Assembly (NCBI GenBank): GCA_030490835.1
Contig: CM059972.1
Span: forward strand, 45,859,452 to 45,923,451
Length of the DNA stretch: 64,000 nucleotides
Direction: 5' to 3'
DNA from: Annona cherimola
Lineage: Eukaryota > Streptophyta > Magnoliopsida > Magnoliales > Annonaceae
Numbering within the stretch: the stretch's first letter is position 1; every line of letters begins with the position of its first letter. This document shows, piece by piece, positions 50,001 through 62,700 of the stretch. The translations under genes and the position numbers were made by a program. The notes below the pieces were generated by a model. That model was not told the origin of the DNA. It was given only the letters and a program-made list of their open reading frames with translations, and made no database searches.

Positions 50001-53000
50001 TAAGGTCATCCCTTGTCGTTCGAATGTAAATGAAATGAAGGGATTGTTGTTGATTGTTGTTGATTGAAGTTCCTTTCGTGCGAATTAGTTTTTTTGAATC
50101 TATTGGAATGCATTAAAGTTTACACGTTCTACTTACAGTCAAATCAAGTCATTTAGATTGAGTTTTACTCAATTCTATCTAATCAAAGTTCATTCTATCC
50201 AACTGAATTCATTTTATTCGATTTCAATGCCTTTAAGGTCATTCCTTGTCATTCGAATGTAAATGAAATCATGGGATTGTTGTTAATTGTTGTTGATTGA
50301 AGTTCCTTTCGTCCAATTCAGTTGTTTTGAATATATTGCAATGCGTTAAAGTTTACTCGTTCTCCTTACAGTCAAATCAATTAGATTGAGTTGTACTCAA
50401 TTGTAGCTAATGGAAGTTCGTTCTATCAAACTCAATTCATTTGATTCGATTTCAATGCCTTTAACGTCATTCCTTTTCGTTCGAATGTAAATGAAATAAA
50501 GGGATTGTTGTTAATTGTTGTTGATTGAAGTTCCTTTCGTCCGAATTAGTTGTTTTGAATCTATTGCAATGCATTAAAGTTTACTCGTTCTACTTACAGT
50601 CAAATAAAGTCAATTAGATTGAGTTGTACTCAATTGTAGCAAATGAAAGTTCATTCTATCAAACTCAATTCATTTGATTCGATTTCAATGCCTTTAACGT
50701 CATTCCTTTTCGTTCGAATGTAAATGAAATAAAGGGATTGTTGTTAATTGTAGTTGATTGAAGTTCCTTTCCTCCGATTCAGTTGTTTTGAATCTTTTGA
50801 AATGCGTTAAAGTTTACTCGTTCTCACTACAGTCAAATCAAGTCAATTACATTGAGTTGTACTCAATTCTAACTAATCAAAGTTCATTCTATCCAACTGA
50901 ATTCATTTGATTCGATTTCAATGCCTTTAAGGTCATTCCTTGTCGTTCGAATGTAAATGAAATGAAGGGATTGATGTTGATTGTTGTTGATTGAAGTTCC
51001 TTTCGTCCGAATTAGTTGTTTTGAATCTATTGCAAAGCATTAAAGTTTACTCGTTCTACTTACAGTCAAATCAAGTCAATTAGATTGAGTTGTACTCAAT
51101 TGTAGCTAATCAAAGTTCATTGTATCAAACTCAATTCATTTGATTCGATTTCAACGCCTTTGAAGTCATCCGTTGTCGTTCGAATGTAGATGAAATCAAG
51201 GGATTGTTGTTAATTGTTGTTCATTGAAGTTCCTTTCGTCAAATTCAGTTGTTTTGAGTCTATTGGAATGCGTTAAAGTTTACTCGTACTCCTTACAGTC
51301 AAATCAAGTCAATTAGATTGAGTTGTACTCAATTCCAGCTAATCAAAGTTCATTCTATCAAACTCAATTCATTTGATTCGATTTGAATACCTTTAAGGTC
51401 TTCCCTTGTCGGTCGAATATAAATGAAATGAAGGGATTGATGTTGATTGTTGTTGATTGAAGTTCCTTTCGTCTGAATTAGTTGTTTTGAATCTTTTGGA
51501 AGGCATTAAAGTTTACTCTTTCTACTTACAGTCAAATCAAGTGAATTAGATTGAGTTGTACTCAATTGTAGCTAATCAAAGTTCATTCTATCAAACTCAA
51601 TTCATTTGATTCGATTTCAACGCCTTTAACGTCATTCCTTTTCGTTCGAATGTAAATGAAATAAAGGGATTGCTGTTAATTGTTGTTAATTGAAGTTCCT
51701 TTCCTCCGATTCAGTTGTTTGGAATCTTTTGAAATGCGTTAAAGTTTACTCGTTCTCACTACAGTCAAATCAAGTCAATTACATTGAGTTGTACTCAATT
51801 CTAACTAATCAAAGTTCATTCTATCCAACTGAATTCATTTGATTCGATTTCAATGCCTTTAAGGTCATTCCTTGTCGTTCGAATGTAAATGAAATCATGG
51901 GATTGTTGTTAATTGTTGTTGATTGAAGTTCCTTTCGTCCAATTCAGTTGTTTTGAATATATTGCAATGCGTTAATGTTTACTCGTTCTCCTTACAGTCA
52001 AATCAATTAGATTGAGTTGTACTCAATTGTAGCTAATGAAAGTTCGTTCTATCAAACTCAATTCATTTGATTCGATTTCAATGCCTTTAACGTCATTCCT
52101 TTTGGTTCGAATGTAAATGAAATAAAGGGATTGTTGTTAATTGTTGTTGATTGAAGTTCCTTTCCTCCGATTCAGTTGTTTTGAATCTTTTGAAATGCGT
52201 TAAAGTTTACTCGTTCTCACTACAGTCAAATCAAGTCAATTACATTGAGTTGTACTCAATTCTAACTAATCAAAGTTCATTCTATCCAACTGAATTCATT
52301 TGATTCGATTTCAATGCCTTTAAGGTCATTCCTTATCGTTCGAATGTAAATGAAATGAAGGGATTGATGTTGATTGTTGTTGATTGAAGTTCCTTTCGTC
52401 CGAATTAGTTGTTTTGAATCTATTGGAATGCATTAAAGTTTACTCATTCTACTTACAGTCAAATCAAGTCAATTAGATTGAGTTGTACTCAATTGTAGCT
52501 AATGAAAGTTCATTCTATCAAACTCAATTCATTTGATTCGATTTCAATGCCTTTAACGTCATTCCTTTTCGTTCGAATGTAAATGAAATAAAGGGATTGT
52601 TGTTAATTGTTGTTGATTGAAGTTCCTTTCCCCCGATTCAGTTGTTTTGAATCTTTTGAAATGCGTTAAAGTTTACTCGTTCTCACTACAGTCAAATCAA
52701 GTCGATTACATTGAGTTGTACTCAATTCTAACTAATCAAAGTTCATTCTATCCAACTGAATTCATTTGATTCGATTTCAATTCCTTTAAGGTCATTCCTT
52801 GTCGTTCGAATGTAAATGAAATCATGGGATTGTTGTTAATTGTTGTTGATTGAAGTTCCTTTCCTCCGATTCAGTTGTTTTGAATCTTTTGAAATGCGTT
52901 AAAGTTTACTCGTTCTCACTACAGTCAAATCAAGTCAATTACATTGAGTTGTACTCAATTCTAACTAATCAAAGTTCATTCTATCCAACTGAATTCATTT

Positions 53001-56000
53001 GATTCGATTTCAATGCCTTTAAGGTCATTCCTTGTCGTTCGAATGTAAATGAAATGAAGGGATGGATGTTGATTGTTGTTGATTGAAGTTCCTTTCGTCC
53101 GAATTAGTTGTTTTGAATCTATTGGAATGCATTAAAGTTTACTCATTCTACTTACAGTCAAATCAAGTCAATTAGATTGAGTTGTACTCAATTGTAGCTA
53201 ATGAAAGTTCGTTCTATCAAACTCAATTCATTTGATTCGATTTCAATGCCTTTAACGTCATTCCTTTTCGTTCGAATGTAAATGAAATAAAGGGATTGTT
53301 GTTAATTGTTGTTGATTGAAGTTCCTTTCCTCCGATTCAACTGTTTTGAATCTTTTGGAATGCATTAAAGTTTACTCGTTCTCATTACAGTCAAATCAAG
53401 TCCATTAGATTGAGTTGTACTCAATTCTAACTAATCAAAGTTCATTCTATTCAACTGAATTCATTTGATTCGATTTCAATTCCTTTAAGGTCATTCCTTG
53501 TCGTTCGAATGTAAATGAAATCCTGGGATTGCTGTTAATTGTTGTTGATTGAAGTTCCTTTGCTCCGATTCAACTGTTTTGAATCTTTTAGAATGCATTA
53601 AAGTTTACTCGTTCTCCATACAGTCAAATCAAGTCATTTAGATTGAGTTGTACTCAATTCTAACTAATCAAAGTTCATTCTAATCAACTGAATTCATTTG
53701 ATTCGATTTCAATGCCTTTAAGGTCATTCCGTGTCGTTCAAATGTAAATGAAATCATGGGATTGTTGTTCATTGTTGTTTATTGAAGTTCCTTTCGTCCA
53801 ATTCAGTTGTTTTGAATCCATTGCAATGCCTTAAAGTTTACTCGTTCTCATTACAGTCAAATCAAGTCAATTAGATTGAGTTGTACTCAATTCTACCTAA
53901 TCAAAGTTCATTCTATCCAACTGACTTCATTTGATTCGATTTCAATGCCTTTAAGGTCATTCCCTGTCGTTCGAATGTAAATGAAATCATGGGATTGTTG
54001 TTAATTGTTGTTGATTAAAGTTCCTTTCGTCCAATTCAGTTGTTTTGAATCTATTGCAATGCGTTAAAGTTTACTCGTTCTCCTTACAGTCAAATCAAGT
54101 AAATTAGATTGAGTTGTACTCAATTCTAACTAATCAAAGTTCATTCTATTCAACTGAATTCATTTGATTCGATTTCAATGCCTTTAAGGTCGTTCCTTGT
54201 CGTTCGAATGTAAATGAAATCTTGGGATTGTTGTTAATTGTTGTTGATGTAAGTTTCTTTCCTCCGATTCAGTTGTTTTGAATCTATTGAAATGCGTTAA
54301 AGTTTACTCGTTCTCACTACAGTCAAATCAAGTCAATTAGATTGAGTTGTACTCAATTCTAACTAATCAAAGTTCATTCTATTCAACTGAATTCATTTGA
54401 TTCGATTTCAATGCCTTTAAGGTCATTCCTTGTCCTACGAATGTAAATGAAATCAAGGGATTGTTGTTAATTGTTGTTGATTGAAGTTCCTTTCCTCCGA
54501 TTCAGTTGTTTTGAATCTATTGGAATGCGTTAAAGTTTACTCGTTCTCCTTACAGTCAAATCAAGTCAATTAGTTTGAGTTTACTCAATTCTAGCTAATC
54601 AAAGTTCATTCTATCAAACTCAATTCATTTGATTCGATTTGAATACCTTTAAGGTCATCCCTTGTCGTTCGAATGTAAATGAAATGAAGGGATTGATGTT
54701 GATTGTTGTTGATTTAAGTTCCTTTCGTTCGAATTAGTTGTTTTGAATCTATTGGAATGGATTAAAGTTTACTCATTCTACTTACAGTGTAATCAAGTCA
54801 TTTAGATTGAGTTTTACACAATTCTATCTAGTCAAAGTTCATTCTATCAAACTCAATACATTTGATTTGATTTGAATGCCTTTAAGGTCGTCCCATGTCG
54901 TTCGAATGTAAATGAAATGAAGGGATGGATGTTGATTGTTGTTGATTGAAGTTCCTTTCGTCCGAATTAGTTGTTTTGAATCTATTGGAATGCATTAAAG
55001 TTTACTCATTCTACTTACAGTCAAATCAAGTCAATTAGATTGAGTTGTACTCAATTGTAGCTAATGAAAGTTCGTTCTATCAAACTCAATTCATTTGATT
55101 CGATTTCAATGCCTTTAACGTCATTCCTTTTCGTTCGAATGTAAATGAAATCAAGGGATTGTTGTTAATTGTTGTTGATTGAAGTTCCTTTCCTCCGATT
55201 CAACTGTTTTGAATCTTTTGGAATGCATTAAAGTTTACTCGTTCTCATTACAGTCAAATCAAGTCAATTAGATTGAGTTGTACTCAATTCTAACTAATCA
55301 AAGTTCATTCTATTCAACTATATTCATTTGATTCGATTTCAATTCCTTTAAGGTCATTCCTTGTCGTTCGAATGTAAATGAAATCCTGGGATTGCTGTTA
55401 ATTGTTGTTGATTGAAGTTCCTTTGCTCCGATTCAACTGTTTTGAATCTTTTAGAATGCATTAAAGTTTACTCGTTCTCCATACAGTCAAATCAAGTCAT
55501 TTAGATTGAGTTGTACTCAATTCTAACTAATCAAAGTTCATTCTATTCAACTGAATTCATTTGATTCGATTTCAATGCCTTTAAGGTCATTCCGTGTCGT
55601 TCAAATGTAAATGAAATCATGGGATTGTTGTTCATTGTTGTTGATTGAAGTTCCTTTCGTCTAATTCAGTTGTTTTGAATCCATTGCAATGCCTTAAAGT
55701 TTACTCGTTCTCATTACAGTCAAATCAAGTCAATTAGATTGAGTTGTACTCAATTCTACCTAATCAAAGTTCATTCTATCCAACTGACTTCATTTGATTC
55801 GATTTCAATGCCTTTAAGGTCATTCCCTGTCGTTCGAATGTAAATGAAATCATGGGATTGTTGTTAATTGTTGTTGATTAAAGTTCCTTTCGTCCAATTC
55901 AGTTGTTTTGAATCTATTGCAATGCGTTAAAGTTTACTCGTTCTCCTTACAGTCAAATCAAGTAAATTAGATTGAGTTGTACTCAATTCTAACTAATCAA

Positions 56001-56805
56001 AGTTCATTCTATTCAACTGAATTCATTTGATTCGATTTCAATGCCTTTAAGGTCGTTCCTTGTCGTTCGAATGTAAATGAAATCTTGGGATTGTTGTTAA
56101 TTGTTGTTGATGTAAGTTGCTTTCCTCCGATTCAGTTGTTTTGAATCTATTGAAATGCGTTAAAGTTTACTCGTTCTCACTACAGTTAAATCAAGTCAAT
56201 TAGATTGAGTTGTACTCAATTCTAACTAATCAAAGTTCATTCTATTCAACTGAATTCATTTGATTCGATTTCAATGCCTTTAAGGTCATTCCTTGTCCTA
56301 CGAATGTAAATGAAATCAAGGGATTGTTGTTAATTGTTGTTGATTGAAGTTCCTTTCCTCCGATTCAGTTGTTTTGAATCTATTGGAATGCGTTAAAGTT
56401 TACTCGTTCTCCTTACAGTCAAATCAAGTCAATTAGTTTGAGTTTACTCAATTCTAGCTAATCAAAGTTCATTCTATCAAACTCAATTCATTTGATTCGA
56501 TTTGAATACCTTTAAGGTCATCCCTTGTCGTTCGAATGTAAATGAAATGAAGGGATTGATGTTGATTGTTGTTGATTTAAGTTCCTTTCGTTCGAATTAG
56601 TTGTTTTGAATCTATTGGAATGGATTAAAGTTTACTCATTCTACTTACAGTGTAATCAAGTCATTTAGATTGAGTTTTACACAATTCTATCTAGTCAAAG
56701 TTCATTCTATCAAACTCAATACATTTGATTTGATTTGAATGCCTTTAAGGTCGTCCCATGTCGTTCGAATGTAAATGAAATAAAGGGATTGTTGTTAATT
56801 GTTGT
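47033..56805 (+). repeat. 9,773-bp tandem duplication (42 monomers), copy 2
   Basis: Second, adjacent copy of 37,261-47,032. Homology at this offset fades after about 56,630: copy 1 reads ctatcttgtcaaag and tcccttgtcg where this copy reads ctatctagtcaaag and tcccatgtcg, and after 56,805 the next monomer is a different subtype. No third full copy follows within the window. Confidence 0.87.
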
Positions 56806-57223
56806 TGATTGAAGTTCCTTTGCTCCGATTCAACTGTTTTGAATCTTTTAGAATGCATTAAAGTTTACTCGTTCTCCATACAGTCAAATCAAGTCAATTA
56901 GATTGAGTTGTACTCAATTCTAACTAATCAAAGTTCATTCTATTCAACTGAATTCATTTGATTCGATTTCAATGCCTTTAAGGTCATTCCGTGTCGTTCA
57001 AATGTAAATGAAATCATGGGATTGTTGTTCATTGTTGTTGATTGAAGTTCCTTTCGTCCAATTCAGTTGTTTTGAATCCATTGCAATGCCTTAAAGTTTA
57101 CTCGTTCTCATTACAGTCAAATCAAGTCAATTAGATTGAGTTGTACTCAATTCTACCTAATCAAAGTTCCTTCTATCCAACTGACTTCATTTGATTCGAT
57201 TTCAATGCCTTTAACGTCATTCC

Positions 57224-59712
57224 TTTTCGTTCGAATGTAAATGAAATAAAGGGATTGTTGTTAATTGTTGTTGATTGAAGTTCCTTTCCTCCGATTCAGT
57301 TGTTTTGAATCTTTTGAAATGCGTTAAAGTTTACTCGTTCTCACTACAGTCAAATCAAGTCAATTACATTGAGTTGTACTCAATTCTAACTAATCAAAGT
57401 TCATTCTATCCAACTGAATTCATTTGATTCGATTTCAATGCCTTTAAGGTCATTCCTTGTCGTTCGAATGTAAATGAAATGAAGGGATTGATGTTGATTG
57501 TTGTTGATTGAAGTTCCTTTCGTCCGAATTAGTTGTTTTGAATCTATTGGAATGCATTAAAGTTTACTCATTCTACTTACAGTCAAATCAAGTCAATTAG
57601 ATTGAGTTGTACTCAATTGTAGCTAATGAAAGTTCATTCTATCAAACTCAATTCATTTGATTCGATTTCAATGCCTTTAACGTCATTCCTTTTCGTTCGA
57701 ATGTAAATGAAATAAAGGGATTGTTGTTAATTGTTGTTGATTGAAGTTCCTTTCCCCCGATTCAGTTGTTTTGAATCTTTTGAAATGCGTTAAAGTTTAC
57801 TCGTTCTCACTACAGTCAAATCAAGTCGATTACATTGAGTTGTACTCAATTCTAACTAATCAAAGTTCATTCTATCCAACTGAATTCATTTGATTCGATT
57901 TCAATTCCTTTAAGGTCATTCCTTGTCGTTCGAATGTAAATGAAATCATGGGATTGTTGTTAATTGTTGTTGATTGAAGTTCCTTTCCTCCGATTCAGTT
58001 GTTTTGAATCTTTTGAAATGCGTTAAAGTTTACTCGTTCTCACTACAGTCAAATCAAGTCAATTACATTGAGTTGTACTCAATTCTAACTAATCAAAGTT
58101 CATTCTATCCAACTGAATTCATTTGATTCGATTTCAATGCCTTTAAGGTCATTCCTTGTCGTTCGAATGTAAATGAAATGAAGGGATGGATGTTGATTGT
58201 TGTTGATTGAAGTTCCTTTCGTCCGAATTAGTTGTTTTGAATCTATTGGAATGCATTAAAGTTTACTCATTCTACTTACAGTCAAATCAAGTCAATTAGA
58301 TTGAGTTGTACTCAATTGTAGCTAATGAAAGTTCGTTCTATCAAACTCAATTCATTTGATTCGATTTCAATGCCTTTAACGTCATTCCTTTTCGTTCGAA
58401 TGTAAATGAAATCAAGGGATTGTTGTTAATTGTTGTTGATTGAAGTTCCTTTCCTCCGATTCAACTGTTTTGAATCTTTTGGAATGCATTAAAGTTTACT
58501 CGTTCTCATTACAGTCAAATCAAGTCAATTAGATTGAGTTGTACTCAATTCTAACTAATCAAAGTTCATTCTATTCAACTGAATTCATTTGATTCGATTT
58601 CAATTCCTTTAAGGTCATTCCTTGTCGTTCGAATGTAAATGAAATCCTGGGATTGCTGTTAATTGTTGTTGATTGAAGTTCCTTTGCTCCGATTCAACTG
58701 TTTTGAATCTTTTAGAATGCATTAAAGTTTACTCGTTCTCCATACAGTCAAATCAAGTCAATTAGATTGAGTTGTACTCAATTCTAACTAATCAAAGTTC
58801 ATTCTATTCAACTGAATTCATTTGATTCGATTTCAATGCCTTTAAGGTCATTCCGTGTCGTTCAAATGTAAATGAAATCATGGGATTGTTGTTCATTGTT
58901 GTTGATTGAAGTTCCTTTTGTCCAATTCAGTTATTTTGAATCCATTGCAATGCCTTAAAGTTTACTCGTTCTCATTACAGTCAAATCAAGTCAATTAGAT
59001 TGAGTTGTACTCAATTCTACCTAATCAAAGTTCATTCTATCCAACTGACTTCATTTGATTCGATTTCAATGCCTTTAAGGTCATTCCCTGTCGTTCGAAT
59101 GTAAATGAAATCATGGGATTGTTGTTAATTGTTGTTGATTAAAGTTCCTTTCGTCCAATTCAGTTGTTTTGAATCTATTGCAATGCGTTAAAGTTTACTC
59201 GTTCTCCTTACAGTCAAATCAAGTAAATTAGATTGAGTTGTACTCAATTCTAACTAATCAAAGTTCATTCTATTCAACTGAATTCATTTGATTCGATTTC
59301 AATGCCTTTAAGGTCGTTCCTTGTCGTTCGAATGTAAATGAAATCTTGGGATTGTTGTTAATTGTTGTTGATGTAAGTTGCTTTCCTCCGATTCAGTTGT
59401 TTTGAATCTATTGAAATGCGTTAAAGTTTACTCGTTCTCACTACAGTCAAATCAAGTCAATTAGATTGAGTTGTACTCAATTCTAACTAATCAAAGTTCA
59501 TTCTATTCAACTGAATTCATTTGATTCGATTTCAATGCCTTTAAGGTCATTCCTTGTCCTACGAATGTAAATGAAATCAAGGGATTGTTGTTAATTGTTG
59601 TTGATTGAAGTTCCTTTCCTCCGATTCAGTTGTTTTGAATCTATTGGAATGCGTTAAAGTTTACTCGTTCTCCTTACAGTCAAATCAAGTCAATTAGTTT
59701 GAGTTTACTCAA
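57224..59712 (+). repeat. Partial further copy of 52,100-54,588 (offset 5,124 bp)
   Basis: About eleven monomers repeat from inside the second 9,773-bp unit. Exact marks are tttcccccgatt at 52,630 and 57,754 and gatgtaag at 54,246 and 59,370, both 5,124 bp apart (22 monomers). The match ends near 59,711, where this copy has ctaactaatc and the partner ctagctaatc. A two-monomer (465-bp) local repeat of the gatgtaag monomer follows at 59,835, and another gatgtaag lies at 60,767. Confidence 0.78.
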
Positions 59713-62700
59713 TTCTAACTAATCAAAGTTCATTCTATTCAACTGAATTCATTTGATTCGATTTCAATGCCTTTAAGGTCGTTCCTTGTCGTTCGAATGT
59801 AAATGAAATCTTGGGATTGTTGTTAATTGTTGTTGATGTAAGTTTCTTTCCTCCGATTCAGTTGTTTTGAATCTATTGAAATGCGTTAAAGTTTACTCGT
59901 TCTCACTACAGTCAAATCAAGTCAATTAGATTGAGTTGTACTCAATTCTAACTAATCAAAGTTCATTCTATTCAACTGAATTCATTTGATTCGATTTCAA
60001 TGCCTTTAAGGTCATTCCTTGTCCTACGAATGTAAATGAAATCAAGGGATTGTTGTTAATTGTTGTTGATTGAAGTTCCTTTGCTCCGATTCAACTGTTT
60101 TGAATCTTTTAGAATGCATTAAAGTTTACTCGTTCTCCATACAGTCAAATCAAGTCAATTAGATTGAGTTGTACTCAATTCTAACTAATCAAAGTTCATT
60201 CTATTCAACTGAATTCATTTGATTCGATTTCAATGCCTTTAAGGTCATTCCGTGTCGTTCAAATGTAAATGAAATCATGGGATTGTTGTTCATTGTTGTT
60301 GATTGAAGTTCCTTTCGTCCAATTCAGTTGTTTTGAATCCATTGCAATGCCTTAAAGTTTACTCGTTCTCATTACAGTCAAATCAAGTTAATTAGATTGA
60401 GTTGTACTCAATTGTAGCTAATGAAAGTTCATTCTATCAAACTGAATTCCTTTAATTCGATTTCAATGCCTTTAACGTCATTCCTTGTCGTTCGAATGTA
60501 AATTAAATGAAGGGATTGATGTTGATTGTTGTTGATTGAAGTTCCTTTCGTCCGAATTAATTGTTTTGAATCTATTGGAATGCGTTAAAGTTTACTCGTT
60601 CTACTTACAGTCAAATCAAGTCAATTAGATTGAGTTGTACTCAATTGTAGCTAATGAAAGTTCATTCTATCAAACTCAATTCATTTGATTCGATTTCAAT
60701 GCCTTTAAGGTCGTTCCTTGTCGTTCGAATGTAAATGAAATCTTGGGATTGTTGTTAATTGTTGTTGATGTAAGTTGCTTTCCTCCGATTCAGTTGTTTT
60801 GAATCTATTGAAATGCGTTAAAGTTTACTCGTTCTCACTACAGTCAAATCAAGTCAATTAGATTGAGTTGTACTCAATTCTAACTAATCAAAGTTCATTC
60901 TATTCAACTGAATTCATTTGATTCGATTTCAATGCCTTTAAGGTCATTCCTTGTCCTACGAATGTAAATGAAATCAAGGGATTGTTGTTAATTGTTGTTG
61001 ATTGAAGTTCCTTTCCTCCGATTCAGTTGTTTTGAATCTATTGGAATGCGTTAAAGTTTACTCGTTCTCCTTACAGTCAAATCAAGTCAATTAGTTTGAG
61101 TTTACTCAATTCTAGCTAATCAAAGTTCATTCTATCAAACTCAATTCATTTGATTCGATTTGAATACCTTTAAGGTCATCCCTTGTCGTTCGAATGTAAA
61201 TGAAATGAAGGGATTGTTGTTGATTGTTGTTGATTGAAGTTCCTTTCGTGCGAATTAGTTGTTTTGAATCTATTGGAATGCATTAAAGTTTACACGTTCT
61301 ACTTACAGTCAAATCAAGTCATTTAGATTGAGTTTTACTCAATTCTATCTAATCAAAGTTCATTCTATCCAACTGAATTCATTTTATTCGATTTCAATGC
61401 CTTTAAGGTCATTCCTTGTCGTTCGAATGTAAATGAAATCATGGGATTGTTGTTAATTGTTGTTGATTGAAGTTCCTTTCGTCCAATTCAGTTGTTTTGA
61501 ATATATTTCAATGCGTTAAAGTTTACTCGTTCTCCTTACAGTCAAATCAATTAGATTGAGTTGTACTCAATTGTAGCTAATGAAAGTTCGTTCTATCAAA
61601 CTCAATTCATTTGATTCGATTTCAATGCCTTTAACGTCATTCCTTTTCGTTCGAATGTAAATGAAATAAAGGGATTGTTGTTAATTGTTGTTGATTGAAG
61701 TTCCTTTCCTCCGATTCAGTTGTTTTGAATCTTTTGAAATGCGTTAAAGTTTACTCGTTCTCACTACAGTCAAATCAAGTCAATTACATTGAGTTGTACT
61801 CAATTCTAACTAATCAAAGTTCATTCTATCCAACTGAATTCATTTGATTCGATTTCAATGCCTTTAAGGTCATTCCTTGTCGTTCGAATGTAAATGAAAT
61901 CAAGGGATTGTTGTTAATTGTTGTTGATTGAAGTTCCTTTCCTCCGATTCAACTGTTTTGAATCTTTTGGAATGCATTAAAGTTTACTCGTTCTCATTAC
62001 AGTCAAATCAAGTCAATTAGATTGAGTTGTACTCAATTCTAACTAATCAAAGTTCATTCTATTCAACTGAATTCATTTGATTCGATTTCAATGCCTTTAA
62101 GGTCATTCCTTGTCGTTCGAATGTAAATGAAATCATGGGATTGCTGTTAATTGTTGTTGATTGAAGTTCCTTTGCTCCGATTCAACTGTTTTGAATCTTT
62201 TAGAATGCATTAAAGTTTACTCGTTCTCCTTACAGTCAAATCAAGTCAATTAGATTGAGTTGTACTCAATTCTAACTAATCAAAGTTCATTCTATTCAAC
62301 TGAATTCATTTGATTCGATTTCAATGCCTTTAAGGTCATTCCTTGTCGTTCAAATGTAAATGAAATCATGGGATTGTTGTTCATTGTTGTTGATTGAAGT
62401 TCCTTTCGTCCAATTCAGTTGTTTTGAATCCATTGCAATGCCTTAAAGTTTACTCGTTCTCATTACAGTCAAATCAAGTAAATTAGATTGAGTTGTACTC
62501 AATTCTACCTAATCAAAGTTCATTCTATCCAACTGACTTCATTTGATTCGATTTCAATGCCTTTAAGGTCATTCCCTGTCGTTCGAATGTAAATGAAATC
62601 ATGGGATTGTTGTTAATTGTTGTTGATTAAAGTTCCTTTCGTCTAATTCAGTTGTTTTGAATCTATTGCAATGCGTTAATTTTACTCGTTCTCCTTACAG

